DNA from: CAVPGP01 sp963718065
GTDB lineage: Bacteria; Actinomycetota; Thermoleophilia; Gaiellales; Gaiellaceae
DNA: 64,000 nt
Assembly (NCBI GenBank): GCA_963718065.1
Contig: CAVQYE010000020.1
Coordinates: 186,001 to 250,000 of the forward strand
Direction: 5' to 3'
Shown here: positions 55,849 to 64,000 of the stretch, piece after piece
Layout: each line of letters starts with the position of its first letter
How positions within the stretch are numbered: the first letter of the stretch is position 1
Notes under the pieces: generated by a model
Seen by the model: the letters and a program-made list of their open reading frames with translations, nothing else
What the model was told of the DNA's origin: nothing
The model's database searches: none
Made by a program: the position numbers and the translations under genes

Positions 55849-56826
55849 ATGGCCGTTCGTAGTTCTCTGATGGATTTCCAGATCCCGAAGATCTCCCACG
55901 AGGAAGTGGACGATCTCCGGGGTGTCTTCGTGATCGAGCCGCTCGACCGCGGCTTCGGCTACACGTTCGGCAACTCGCTGCGCCGCGTGCTGCTCTCGTC
56001 GCTCGAGGGCGCCGCAGTCACCTCGGTCAAGATCGAGGGTGTCGCGCACGAGTTCACGACCCTGCCGGGCGTCCGCGAGGACGTGACCGACATCATCCTC
56101 AACCTCAAGAACCTCGTCTCGATCCTGCACGGCGACTCGCCCGAGATCGAAGTGCGTCTGACGAAGCGGGGCGCCGGCCCGGTCATCGCCTCCGACATCG
56201 AGGCGCCGGCCGACCTCGAGATCCTCAACCCGGACCTCGAGATCGCCAACCTCTCGGACAAGGGCAAGCTCGAGATCACGCTGACCATCGGCCGCGGCCG
56301 CGGGTATGTCCCCGCCGAGATGAACCGCGGGCCGCAGCACACGATCGGCGTCATCCCGGTCGACTCGATCTTCTCGCCGGTGCGCCGTGTCTCGTACGAC
56401 GTCGAGGCCGCCCGTGTCGGCCAGCGCACCGACTACGACAAGCTCCGCCTGGACGTGACGACCGACGGCTCGGTGAACCCGAAGGACGCGATCGCCGAGG
56501 CCGCCGAGATCCTGATCCGCCAGCTCGCGATCTTCACGGACATCGACAAGATCGACGTCCTCCGCGAAGGCGTCTCCTCGGCCGACGACGGCGGCGCACC
56601 CGTCGAGTCGTTCGCGCACGGGATGGAGAACTTCCCGATCGAGGAGCTCGAGCTCGGCGTCCGGTCGTACAACTGTCTCAAGCGCGTCGGCATCGAGACG
56701 ATCGGCGACCTCGTGATGAAGACCGAGAACGAGCTCGCCGCGATCCCGAACTTCGGCAAGAAGTCGATCGAAGAGGTCAAGGAGACCCTGCAGACGCACG
56801 GCCTCAACCTCCGGGGCGAGGACTGA
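55849..56826 (+). CDS. rpoA: DNA-directed RNA polymerase subunit alpha
   Basis: The 325-residue subunit has the assembly domain (GFGYTFGNSLRRVLLSSLEG, GKLEITLTIGRGRGYVPAEM) and the C-terminal DNA/activator-binding domain (LGVRSYNCLKRVGIETIGDL, NFGKKSIEEVKETL). It nucleates polymerase assembly and co-occurs with S4 and L17 as usual. GGAAAGGAAAGA precedes the ATG. Confidence 0.98.
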   Translation: MAVRSSLMDFQIPKISHEEVDDLRGVFVIEPLDRGFGYTFGNSLRRVLLSSLEGAAVTSVKIEGVAHEFTTLPGVREDVTDIILNLKNLVSILHGDSPEIEVRLTKRGAGPVIASDIEAPADLEILNPDLEIANLSDKGKLEITLTIGRGRGYVPAEMNRGPQHTIGVIPVDSIFSPVRRVSYDVEAARVGQRTDYDKLRLDVTTDGSVNPKDAIAEAAEILIRQLAIFTDIDKIDVLREGVSSADDGGAPVESFAHGMENFPIEELELGVRSYNCLKRVGIETIGDLVMKTENELAAIPNFGKKSIEEVKETLQTHGLNLRGED

Positions 56827-56833
56827 ACCTCCG

Positions 56834-57214
56834 ATGCGCCACGCGAGATCCGGTAAGAAGCTCGGGCGCGACTCGGCGCACCGCAAGGCGCTCTACTCGA
56901 ACCTTGCCGGCGCGCTGATCGAGCACGGCCGGATCCGGACGACCGAGGCGAAAGCCAAGGCCGTCAAGCCGATCGCAGAGAAGATGATCACCCTGGGCCG
57001 GCGCGGCGACATCGCCGCCCGGCGCCAGGCGGTCGCCTACCTGCGGTCGAAGGACGTCGTCCACAAGCTGTTCGCCGAGATCGCGCCGCGCTTTGCGGAC
57101 CGGCCCGGCGGCTACTCGCGGATCGTCAAGATCGGCCCGCGCCCCGGCGACTCCGCCGCGATGGTGTATCTCGAGCTCGTGGATCACGATCCCGCGGCTC
57201 GCGTCGGCGAGTAG
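56834..57214 (+). CDS. rplQ: 50S ribosomal protein L17
   Basis: A 126-residue L17 beginning MRHARSGKKLGRDSAHRKAL, with RIRTTEAKAKAVKPIAEKMI and a C-terminal GGYSRIVKIGPRPGDSAAMV. It lies near the tunnel exit. It closes the continuous ribosomal cluster that began at rpsL. A possible weak hairpin (CACCGCC/GGCGGTG, 57217-57248) follows, without a T-tract. Confidence 0.97.
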   Translation: MRHARSGKKLGRDSAHRKALYSNLAGALIEHGRIRTTEAKAKAVKPIAEKMITLGRRGDIAARRQAVAYLRSKDVVHKLFAEIAPRFADRPGGYSRIVKIGPRPGDSAAMVYLELVDHDPAARVGE

Positions 57215-57262
57215 CTCACCGCCGGCCGACCCGCGTCGCTGGGCGGTGACTACGCTGGCGGG

Positions 57263-58150
57263 GTGATCCTCGCGCTCGCACTGGCCCTCGCGCTCGGCTG
57301 GGAGCCGCGCGCGCCGGTGCCCCTGGCGCGCTCCGAGGTCGCCGCTACGACCGTCGGCGGGCAGATCGCGGTCGTCGGCGGCTATCTCGCCGATGGCTCC
57401 TCGTCACGCCGCGTGGAGAGCTACGCGCCGGCTGCGGACGCGTGGGCCCGGCTGCCTGACCTGCCGTTCGGCGTCAATCACGCGTCGGCGGCGACGCTGC
57501 AGGGCCGCCTCGTCGTCGCGGGCGGCTACGCCGCGCCGGGGCGCGCGGTTCGAAGTGTCTTCGAGTTGCGCGGGCGAAGCTGGCGGGCGCTGCCGCCGCT
57601 GCCGTCACGGCGGGGCGCCGCCGGAGCAGCGGTCCTCGACGGGCGGCTGTACGTCGTCGGCGGGGTGGGGCCGGCGGGCCTCGCGCGCGGGGCGCTCGAG
57701 TATCAGTCTCGCGTCCGTCGCTGGCGCTTCGTGCCGGCACCCACGCCGCGGGAGCACCTGGCTGTCGTGGCGGCCGCGGGGCGGCTGTGGGCGATCGGAG
57801 GCCGCACGGCGGGAATCGACACGAATCTGGATCTCGTGGAGTCGTGGCGGCCCGGCGAGCCGCGCTGGCGCCTCGGGCCGCCGTTGCCGGAGCCGCGCGG
57901 AGGCACCGGCGCCGCGGTCGTCGGCGGCACGATCGTCTCGATCGGCGGCGAGGAGCCCGGCGGCACGATTCGCACCGTGTACACGCTTCGAGTCGGCGAC
58001 AATTTCTGGCGCCGTCTTCCCGACCTGTCGACGCCGCGCCACGGGCTCGGCGTCGCGGCGGTGGGTCGAACCGTTTATGTCCTCGCCGGGGGCCGGGAGC
58101 CGGGCCTCTTTGTCAGCGACGTCAACGAGGCCCTCGAGCTCCCGGGGTAG
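57263..58150 (+). CDS. Kelch-repeat beta-propeller protein, probably exported
   Basis: The 295-residue protein from GTG 57263 opens with a hydrophobic leader (MILALALALALGWEP) and contains about six kelch blades: GQIAVVGGY, GRLVVAGGY, GRLYVVGGV, GRLWAIGGR, GTIVSIGGE and RTVYVLAGG, each followed by an aromatic segment such as WARLPDLP. A six-bladed propeller usually binds proteins or sugars. TACGCT at 57251-57256 lies just before the GTG, so the mRNA could be nearly leaderless. Function unknown. Confidence 0.75.
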   Translation: MILALALALALGWEPRAPVPLARSEVAATTVGGQIAVVGGYLADGSSSRRVESYAPAADAWARLPDLPFGVNHASAATLQGRLVVAGGYAAPGRAVRSVFELRGRSWRALPPLPSRRGAAGAAVLDGRLYVVGGVGPAGLARGALEYQSRVRRWRFVPAPTPREHLAVVAAAGRLWAIGGRTAGIDTNLDLVESWRPGEPRWRLGPPLPEPRGGTGAAVVGGTIVSIGGEEPGGTIRTVYTLRVGDNFWRRLPDLSTPRHGLGVAAVGRTVYVLAGGREPGLFVSDVNEALELPG

Positions 58151-58158
58151 GTGGCGGA

Positions 58159-58470
58159 GTGGCACTCGTGGTAGCTGTCCTCCTGGCGATCTTCGTCCTG
58201 CCACCGGCCTGGGACATCGTCGCGGTCGCGACCGGCGCCGCAATCGAGGTCGGCGAGAGCTTCTTCTGGGTGCGCTGGTCGCGCCGCCACAAGACGCAGG
58301 TCGGCGTCGAGACCCTCGTCGGCGCACGAGCGGAGGTGCGCGACGGCGGTTATGTGTTCGTCCAGGGCGAGCTGTGGCAAGCGCGAGGCGCCGAAGGCCT
58401 CGCCCGCGGGACGCCTGTCACGGTGCTGACCGTCGACGGGCTGACGCTCGTCGTCGAGCCGGCAAACTGA
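58159..58470 (+). CDS. Small NfeD-like membrane protein
   Basis: About 103 residues from GTG 58159, 8 bases after the kelch gene. One membrane helix (ALVVAVLLAIFVLPPAWDIV) is followed by an OB-type domain: VGVETLVGARAEVRDGGYVF, VQGELWQARGAEGLARGTPV and VLTVDGLTLVVEP. This matches the C-terminal domain of NfeD proteins, which partner stomatin-like scaffolds. No stomatin gene is nearby. The exact start is uncertain among several GTG codons. Confidence 0.7.
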   Translation: MALVVAVLLAIFVLPPAWDIVAVATGAAIEVGESFFWVRWSRRHKTQVGVETLVGARAEVRDGGYVFVQGELWQARGAEGLARGTPVTVLTVDGLTLVVEPAN

Positions 58471-58487
58471 CGGCCAAACGGCCCGCC

Positions 58488-58720
58488 GGCGACAGTCCCC
58501 CGACATGGCCCATAAGGACAGCGTCTCGCCGTCCGGGGACAGTCCCCCGTCATGTCCGAATGGGACAGTGCCTCGCGGTCTGGGGACAGTCCCCCGTCAT
58601 GTCCGAAAGGGACAGTGTCTCGCCGTCCGGGGACAGTCCCCCGTCATGTCCGAAAGGAACAGTGCCTCGCCGTCCGGGGACAGTCCCCGGTCATGTCGTC
58701 CCCGGTCATGTCGGGAATGG
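58488..58720. repeat. 47-bp tandem repeat array with inverted-repeat core (five copies)
   Basis: Copies begin at 58488, 58535, 58582, 58629 and 58676, exactly 47 bp apart. The core reads GGGGACAGTCCCCCGTCATG then TCCGAAAGGGACAG, with nested palindromes GGGGAC-A-GTCCCC and TGTCC/GGACA. The 13-bp linker is usually TGCCTCGCCGTCC. The first copy is diverged, and the last decays into partial repeats of CCCCGGTCATGTC. The array fills the 58471-58801 gap; no gene is seen there. The same core forms the array at 35206. Confidence 0.93.
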
Positions 58721-58801
58721 ACATGGCCGCGCGCCGGAAGCCGGGTGTCGCGGGCGGCGCTTCGGGCTCGTCGACGGCGTACGGCCTCGTAGAGTCGGAC
58801 C

Positions 58802-60544
58802 GTGGCGATCCTCGGCATCGACGTGGGCGGCACGTACACCGACGCCGTTCTCCTCGACGGCGACGAGCTCCGCACGGCAAAGGTGCCGACGGCACGTCTG
58901 CAAGAAGAGTCGGTGCTGGCCGCGGCGAAGGCGGTTGGCGCCGAGGAGCTCGAGCGCTTCACGCATGGGACGACGATCGCGACGAACGCCCTTCTGGAAC
59001 GGCGGGGCGCGCGCACCGCGCTCGTGGCCACCGCAGGGTTCGAGCATCTCCTGCACCTGAGGCGCCAGAACCGGGCTCACCTCTACCGCTTGTGCGCGCA
59101 GCACCCGGCTCCACTCGTGCCGCTCGAGCGCTGCCACGGCGTCACCGGCCGGATCGGGCCGGCCGGCGAGCTAGTGCCGCTCGATCTCGACTCGCTCGCC
59201 GATCTCGGCGACGCGGAGGCAGTCGCGGTCTGCCTGCTCTTCTCGTTCCGCGATCCGAGCCACGAGCGGGCTGTCGTCACCGAGCTCCGCCGGCGCCACC
59301 CGGGCGCTCACGTCGTCGCATCGTGCGACTCTGCGCCCGAGTTCCGTGAGTACGAACGCGCTTCGACGACCGCCGTGGACGCCTATCTCGGCCCGCTGCT
59401 CGGCCGCTACCTGCGCTCGCTCGCCACGCGCTGCCGGGACGAGGGACTGCCGGAGCCCCTGGTGATGAGATCCTCCGGCGGCGTCGCGTCGCTCGAAGAC
59501 GCGGCAGCCCATGCGGCGCGAGCGCTTCTCTCCGGGCCTGCGGCCGGCGTCGTCGGTGCGAGCCGGGTCGCGCGACTGGCCGGAATCGAGCATGCGCTCG
59601 CCTTCGACATGGGCGGCACGTCGACCGACGTCTGCGCGATCGTCGGCGGCGAAGCAACACGGTCGAGCGAGCGCCTCGTCGGCGGCCTGCCGGTGCGGTT
59701 GCCGACGCTCGACGTGCACACGGTCGGTGCCGGCGGCGGCTCGATCGTGTGGCGCGACACCGGTGGCGCGCTGCGCGTCGGGCCCCAGAGTGCAGGCGCG
59801 GAGCCGGGCCCGGCCTGCTACGGCCGCGGTGGTGAGTTGCCGACGGTGACCGACGCGAACCTCCTTCTCGGGCGGCTTCCGCCCGGCCTCGCCGGCGGCC
59901 TCGAGCTCGACCGCGCCGCTGCGTCACGGGCCTTGGCACGAGTCGGTGCGCAGCCGGAGGACGTGATCGAGGTCGTGAACGCCGAGATGATCGCAGCCCT
60001 CCGCGTCGTCTCGGTCGAGCGAGGGCTCGATCCGCGCGACTTCGCGCTCGTCGCCTTCGGCGGCTGCGGCCCGCTGCATGCGTGCGCACTCGCGGACGAG
60101 CTCGAGATCCGCACCGTTCTGATTCCTGCCGCAGCCGGCGTCCTCTCGGCGCTCGGGCTTGCGATCGGCGACGAACGCCGCGACGAGGTGCGCTCGATCG
60201 TCATCCCGCTCGCCGCTGCAGGCGAGCTGCCCAACGAGGGCGAGGCGGACCTCCGTTACCACGGCCAGTCTTTCGAGCTCACCGTTCCGCTCGGCGGGGA
60301 CGTCGCCGAGGCATTTCACCGGGCGCACGAGGAGCGTTACGGCTACGCCGACCGCAAGCGAGCGCTCGAGCTCGTGGCGCTGCGTACCGCGCACGTCCGG
60401 CCGGGACCCGTGCTGCGTCTGCCTCCCGCCCCCGAACGGCCCACCGCGACGGGGCTCGTCGAGCTCGACGGCGCCACCGCGTGGATCCCGGACGGCTGGC
60501 GCGGCGAATGGCGCAGCGGGTCACTGGTGGTGACACGCGCATGA
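58802..60544 (+). CDS. hyuA: Hydantoinase/5-oxoprolinase subunit A family
   Basis: The 580-residue protein has the ATPase-type folds of this family: GIDVGGTYTDAVLLDGDELR at the N-terminus, THGTTIATNALLERRGARTA, and a second phosphate loop ALAFDMGGTSTDVCAIVGGE near residue 265. The glycine-rich AVGAGGGSI-like VGAGGGSIVW follows. The family hydrolyses hydantoins or 5-oxoproline with ATP, or carboxylates ketones, together with subunit B. It is shorter than typical (about 680). It overlaps hyuB (ATGA). Substrate uncertain. Confidence 0.88.
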   Translation: MAILGIDVGGTYTDAVLLDGDELRTAKVPTARLQEESVLAAAKAVGAEELERFTHGTTIATNALLERRGARTALVATAGFEHLLHLRRQNRAHLYRLCAQHPAPLVPLERCHGVTGRIGPAGELVPLDLDSLADLGDAEAVAVCLLFSFRDPSHERAVVTELRRRHPGAHVVASCDSAPEFREYERASTTAVDAYLGPLLGRYLRSLATRCRDEGLPEPLVMRSSGGVASLEDAAAHAARALLSGPAAGVVGASRVARLAGIEHALAFDMGGTSTDVCAIVGGEATRSSERLVGGLPVRLPTLDVHTVGAGGGSIVWRDTGGALRVGPQSAGAEPGPACYGRGGELPTVTDANLLLGRLPPGLAGGLELDRAAASRALARVGAQPEDVIEVVNAEMIAALRVVSVERGLDPRDFALVAFGGCGPLHACALADELEIRTVLIPAAAGVLSALGLAIGDERRDEVRSIVIPLAAAGELPNEGEADLRYHGQSFELTVPLGGDVAEAFHRAHEERYGYADRKRALELVALRTAHVRPGPVLRLPPAPERPTATGLVELDGATAWIPDGWRGEWRSGSLVVTRA

Positions 60545-62034
60545 ACGTTCGCCTGCAAGTCGTCGGCTATGCCTTGCGCGCAGTGGCGGACGAGATGGGC
60601 GCGGTGCTGATCCGCTCCGCCTTCTCGGCGAACATCAAGGAGCGCCGCGACTGCTCGACCGCGATCTTCGACTCGTCCGGCCGGATGGTCGCACAGGCCG
60701 AGCACATTCCCGTCCACCTGGGTGCCATGCCCGCGTCGGTGGCGGCGGTGATCGCCTGCGATCCGGGACCGGACGACGTCTTCATCCTCAACGATCCGTT
60801 CGCGGGTGGCACGCATCTCCCGGACATCACGCTCGTCTCCCGGACGGAGCTCGGCTTCGCCGCGACGCGCGCACACCATGCCGACGTCGGCGGTGCGGTC
60901 CCCGGCAGCATGCCCGCCGACTCGCGACGTCTCGAGGAGGAAGGCGTCGTGATCCCACCGACGCGCCTCGACGACCGCACGCTCGACGCTCTCGTCGCCC
61001 AGATGCGCAACCCGGACGAGCGACGCGGCGATCTTCGCGCCCAGCTCGCCGCACAGCGGCTGGGCGCTCGGCGAATCGCCGAGCTCTGCGCGCGCCAGGG
61101 CCGCAGGGCGGTGTCAGCGGCGATGGACGAGCTCGTCGCCTATTCGGAACGCCGTGTGCGCGCCGGCATCGCCGCCCTGCCGGACGGGCGCTACGAGGCT
61201 GTCGAGTTGCTCGAGTCCGCGGCCGGTGACCTCGAGCTGCGCGTCGCCGTCACGATCGCCGGCGACGAGCTCGAGCTCGACTTCGCCGGCACCGCCCCTC
61301 AACACGACGGGAACCTGAACTGCCCGCTCGCCGTCACCGTCTCGGCGTGCCTCTTCGTCGTACGCTGCCTGACCGACCCCGACGCGCCGGCGTCGGCGGG
61401 GGCGCTCGCGCCGGTGACCGTCCGCGCGCCCGAGGGCTGCCTCCTGAACGCCCGCCCGCCCGCCGCCGTCGCCGCCGGCAACGTCGAGACGTCGAGCAGA
61501 ATCGTCGACCTGCTCCTCCGTGCCTTCGGCCAGGCCGTGCCGGTGCCTGCGCAGGGACAGGGGACGATGAACAACGTCGTGCTCGGGAACGAGCGCTTCA
61601 CCTACTACGAAACGATCGGCGGCGGGCAAGGCGCGTGTCCCGACGCGGACGGGCCGTCGGGCATCCATGTCGCGATGTCGAACACCCTCTCGACCCCGAC
61701 GGAGGCGCTCGAGCTCGCCTACCCGCTGCGCGTCGAACGGCATGCGCTGCGTCTCGGCTCTGGCGGCGGCGGCCTGCACCAGGGCGGCGACGGGGTCATC
61801 CGCGAGTTGCGTGTGCTCGAGCCGTGCCGCCTCTCGCTGCTTTCGCAACGGCGGCGGATCGCTCCCGGCGGGGCTGCGGGCGGCTCGCCCGGCTCGCCGG
61901 GCCGCAACCTCCTGAACGGGCAGGAGCTCGCTCCCTTCGTCAGCCGCGATCTCGACGCCGGCGACCTGCTCAGGGTCGAGACGCCGGGCGGTGGCGGCTA
62001 CGGGACGGAGAGCGCTACGCGCCCGCGCCGATGA
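60541..62034 (+). CDS. hyuB: Hydantoinase/5-oxoprolinase subunit B family
   Basis: A 497-residue subunit B with ADEMGAVLIRSAFSANIKER, RDCSTAIFD, HIPVHLGAMP, FILNDPFAGGTHLPDITLVS, HHADVGGAVPGSMPADSRRL, GNVETSSRIVDLLLRAFG and ETIGGGQGA. The conserved Asp/His clusters suggest a metal site. The ATG overlaps the hyuA stop, so the two are coupled into one enzyme. No transporter or other hydantoin gene is adjacent. Confidence 0.9.
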   Translation: MNVRLQVVGYALRAVADEMGAVLIRSAFSANIKERRDCSTAIFDSSGRMVAQAEHIPVHLGAMPASVAAVIACDPGPDDVFILNDPFAGGTHLPDITLVSRTELGFAATRAHHADVGGAVPGSMPADSRRLEEEGVVIPPTRLDDRTLDALVAQMRNPDERRGDLRAQLAAQRLGARRIAELCARQGRRAVSAAMDELVAYSERRVRAGIAALPDGRYEAVELLESAAGDLELRVAVTIAGDELELDFAGTAPQHDGNLNCPLAVTVSACLFVVRCLTDPDAPASAGALAPVTVRAPEGCLLNARPPAAVAAGNVETSSRIVDLLLRAFGQAVPVPAQGQGTMNNVVLGNERFTYYETIGGGQGACPDADGPSGIHVAMSNTLSTPTEALELAYPLRVERHALRLGSGGGGLHQGGDGVIRELRVLEPCRLSLLSQRRRIAPGGAAGGSPGSPGRNLLNGQELAPFVSRDLDAGDLLRVETPGGGGYGTESATRPRR

Positions 62035-62494
62035 CGGCACCGACGAGTGCGATCACTGCGCCGCCCAGCGTGATGAACCCGAGCGAGCGCACGAAGCCGG
62101 TGTCGAAGAACCGCCAGCGGATCCAGGCAAGCGCGACGAGCTCGAAGGCGACGACGATGACCGCGGTGATCACGGCCGCCTCGTAGTGCGGGATCAGGAA
62201 CGGCAGCGTGTGCAGGATCCCGCCGAGAAACGTGCCGACGCCGGTGATCGCCCCCCGGGTCAGCGGGTTGCCACGGCCCGTCAGCTCGCCCGTGTCCGAA
62301 AGGCCCTCGGAGTACGCCATCGAGATGCCGGCGCCGATCGAGGTCGCGAGCCCGGCGATGAATGCGTAGTGCGGCTTGTGTGTCGCGAAGGCGACCGAGA
62401 AGATCGGCGCCAGCGTCGAGAGGGAGCCGTCGATCAACCCGACCATCGCCGGCTGGATGCGCTGCAGGAGAAAGCGCTGCTGGTGCTCGGTCAC
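62015..62494 (-). CDS. VIT1/CCC1-like membrane protein
   Basis: The product has five hydrophobic segments and VIT1/CCC1-like motifs: AMVGLIDGSLSTLAPIFSVA in the first helix and LATSIGAGISMAYSEGLSD in the second. That family exports iron or manganese. GTG 62494 gives 159 residues. An ATG at 62542 would add 16 residues, but those codons cover a promoter-like TGTTACACT. The last codons overlap hyuB in the convergent direction by 20 bases. It lacks the cytosolic metal-binding loop of plant VIT1, so the substrate is uncertain. Confidence 0.68.
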   Translation of the reverse strand: MTEHQQRFLLQRIQPAMVGLIDGSLSTLAPIFSVAFATHKPHYAFIAGLATSIGAGISMAYSEGLSDTGELTGRGNPLTRGAITGVGTFLGGILHTLPFLIPHYEAAVITAVIVVAFELVALAWIRWRFFDTGFVRSLGFITLGGAVIALVGAVIGAGA

Positions 62495-62572
62495 GGAATA
62501 TAGTGTAACAGAGGATTGCAAATCAACTAGAGCATATGGCACACCTTACAACAGAGGTCAGGGGCGCCTGAC

Positions 62573-63283
62573 GTGCGTCTGAAGCTGACACTCGAGTACG
62601 ACGGCACGGACTTCCGCGGCTGGGCCCGGCAGCCTGGCCTGCGCAGTGTCGAGGGCGTCGTGCGCGACGCGCTGCCGAAGGTACTGGGCGATCCGGACGA
62701 CCTGGCGGTCGCCGGCCGCACGGACTCAGGCGTGCACGCCCGCGGCCAGGTGGTCAGCCTCGATGCCTCGTTCGCGCCGCCGCTCGACCGCCTGCCGGCG
62801 GCGCTGAACGCCTTCCTGCCGCACGACGTCTCGGTGATCGAGGCGACCGAGGTCGAACCCGGCTTCAGCGCCCGCTTCTCGGCGAAGCGGCGCAGCTATG
62901 TCTACCGGATCCACCGGCGCCGGACGGCGTCTCCCTTCGAGCGGGGACGCGCGTGGTGGGTGCCGCGGCCGCTCGATCTCGACTACCTCCAGATCCAGGC
63001 GGCGCTCCTGCCCGGCGAGCACGACTTCCGCGCGTTCACGCCGACCGAGACGGAGCATCGCGACTTCGTGCGCATCGTCGAGCGGGCGGAATGGATCGAG
63101 GCCGGGGACGTGCTCGAGTTCCACGTCACCGCGAACAGCTTCCTCCGCCGGATGGTGCGCACGCTCGTCGGCACGATGACCGACGGCATCGAGATCGGGC
63201 CGCTCCTCGACGGTGCCGTCCGAGACGCCGCGGGACAGACCGCCCCGCCGCACGGGCTCTATCTCGCCCGCGTCGACTACTGA
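62573..63283 (+). CDS. truA: tRNA pseudouridine(38-40) synthase TruA
   Basis: The 236-residue enzyme isomerises uridines in the anticodon arm. It has LEYDGTDFRGWARQPGLRSV, the catalytic Asp in VAGRTDSGVHARGQV, FSAKRRSYVYRI, HDFRAF and the C-terminal FLRRMVRTLVGTM. GTG start at 62573. In many Actinomycetota truA follows rplQ directly; here about 5.3 kb separates them. Divergent from the VIT-like gene. Confidence 0.96.
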   Translation: MRLKLTLEYDGTDFRGWARQPGLRSVEGVVRDALPKVLGDPDDLAVAGRTDSGVHARGQVVSLDASFAPPLDRLPAALNAFLPHDVSVIEATEVEPGFSARFSAKRRSYVYRIHRRRTASPFERGRAWWVPRPLDLDYLQIQAALLPGEHDFRAFTPTETEHRDFVRIVERAEWIEAGDVLEFHVTANSFLRRMVRTLVGTMTDGIEIGPLLDGAVRDAAGQTAPPHGLYLARVDY

Positions 63284-63464
63284 AAATTGGTGCGCAATTG
63301 TCACAGTCCTGTGCGCCGCAGGGCGGTACGCTCGTGCTAGATCCCCGGGTGGGTGGGGGCTAGGGATGGGTCCGGTGCCTCGCCCTGGTCCGACGCCCCG
63401 CCCCGGCCGGGCGCCCCGCCCGCCTCGCCCGGCACCACCGCCCTCCGTCGATACGATCGAGGTC

Positions 63465-64000
63465 ATGCGCTTCCCCGTCGTCCTCTTCGACCTCGACGGC
63501 ACGCTGATCGACTCGGGCGCAATCATCCTCGACTCGTTCCGCCATGCCGCGCGCTCGGTGCTCGACGTCGAGCTGACCGACGAGGCGCTCTTTGCCGGCG
63601 TCGGCGCGGGCTCCGGGTTGCGCGACCAGATGGCGTCGTTCGACCGCGACCGCGTCGAAGAACTGATCGTCTCCTACCGTGCGCACAACGAGCTCGCGCA
63701 CGAGCGGCTCGAATGCTGTCTCGGCATCGAGGGGCTGCTGACGGAACTGCACGGCCAGGGCCGCCGGCTCGGGATCGTCACTGCGAAGCGGCGCGCCACC
63801 GTCGACCTTGCATTCGCGCGACTGCCGATCGCCGACTTCTTCGACGTCGTCGTCACCGAGGAGTCGACGGAGCTCCGCAAGCCTCACCCGGACCCGATCC
63901 TGCTCGCGCTCGACCGACTGGTGGCGGAGCCCCGCGACGCCGCCTATGTGGGCGACTCGCCGTTCGACGCAGAGGCGGCACGTGCAGCCGGCGTGCTTGC
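63465..64000 (+). CDS. HAD-family phosphatase, phosphoglycolate phosphatase/PpaX-like (3' end outside window)
   Basis: The visible 178 residues carry all HAD motifs: FDLDGTLID (nucleophile Asp), IVTAKRRATVD (motif II), ELRKPHPDPILLAL (Lys) and YVGDSPFDAEAAR (acidic pair). The cap-1 helical domain fits Gph/PpaX phosphatases. An in-frame ATG at 63366 behind GGTGGGGG would add a 33-residue Pro/Arg-rich extension. The ATG at 63465 matches where family members start but has a closely spaced GAGG. The 63284-63464 gap holds no other clear feature. The gene runs past the right edge. Confidence 0.85.
   Translation, partial: MRFPVVLFDLDGTLIDSGAIILDSFRHAARSVLDVELTDEALFAGVGAGSGLRDQMASFDRDRVEELIVSYRAHNELAHERLECCLGIEGLLTELHGQGRRLGIVTAKRRATVDLAFARLPIADFFDVVVTEESTELRKPHPDPILLALDRLVAEPRDAAYVGDSPFDAEAARAAGVL

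Noticed and set aside
58488..58720. CRISPR array
   Set aside because: Repeats are 47 bp apart with nearly constant linkers rather than unique spacers, only about five copies, and no cas genes are nearby.
58501..58800. Short ORFs reading GDSPPSCPKG-like repeats
   Set aside because: These peptides are translations of the 47-bp repeat array and appear wherever the repeat occurs, so they are not genes.

Overview
The window is GC-rich DNA with dense gene packing, many GTG and TTG starts and very frequent start/stop overlaps (ATGA, GTGA, TAGTG). Gene content points to a Gram-positive-type Actinomycetota, probably a Thermoleophilia lineage (Gaiellales or Solirubrobacterales-like). That placement is inferred from the C+ zinc forms of S14, S4, L36 and L33, an actinobacterial-type L10 leader, short Adk, tRNA-Met followed by rpmG-secE-nusG, and one unbroken str-S10-spc-alpha cluster. 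No database search was possible.

Layout. 0-7 kb is accessory: the end of a DHA2-type drug exporter with its TetR regulator, a VOC protein, a small secreted protein, a methyltransferase, a lectin-like protein, and a reverse-strand set of MFS exporter, pyridoxamine-phosphate oxidase and secreted protein. 7-14.7 kb is a signalling island: two hybrid histidine kinases (one fused to an HD-GYP c-di-GMP phosphodiesterase) and two paralogous NarL-type regulators. 14.7-21.8 kb has a secreted HExxH protein, an ABC exporter with one ATPase and two permease pairs, an M14-like peptidase, a GNAT enzyme, a methyltransferase and a small zinc-ribbon ORF. 21.9-57.2 kb is the core: tRNA-Met, rpmG-secE-nusG-rplK-rplA, an L10 leader with rplJ-rplL, rpoB-rpoC, a diguanylate cyclase, then rpsL-rpsG-fusA-tuf and every S10, spc and alpha operon gene through secY-adk-map, rpmJ, rpsM-rpsK-rpsD-rpoA and rplQ. 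infA is absent from its usual place. 57.2-64 kb holds a kelch protein, an NfeD-like protein, a 47-bp tandem repeat array, hydantoinase/oxoprolinase subunits A and B, a VIT/CCC1-like membrane protein, truA and the start of a HAD phosphatase.

Cross-cutting points. (1) Fifteen single-base reading-frame breaks were found, all in the +1 direction, three of them in indispensable genes (rpoC, rpsS, rplR). This looks like insertion-biased sequence error, but the uniformity needs checking. (2) A 164-nt leader before rpsM can pair over long range to hide the rpsM ribosome-binding site, or form a 5' hairpin whose loop also matches that site; it is the best candidate here for an undescribed regulatory RNA. 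(3) Several ribosomal proteins (S3, S17, L10, L15, L22) carry long Ala/Glu/Pro-rich extensions, and beta-prime has a large N-terminal insertion. (4) An inverted-repeat-rich element with a core of about 34 bp occurs as arrays behind rpoC and in front of the hydantoinase genes.
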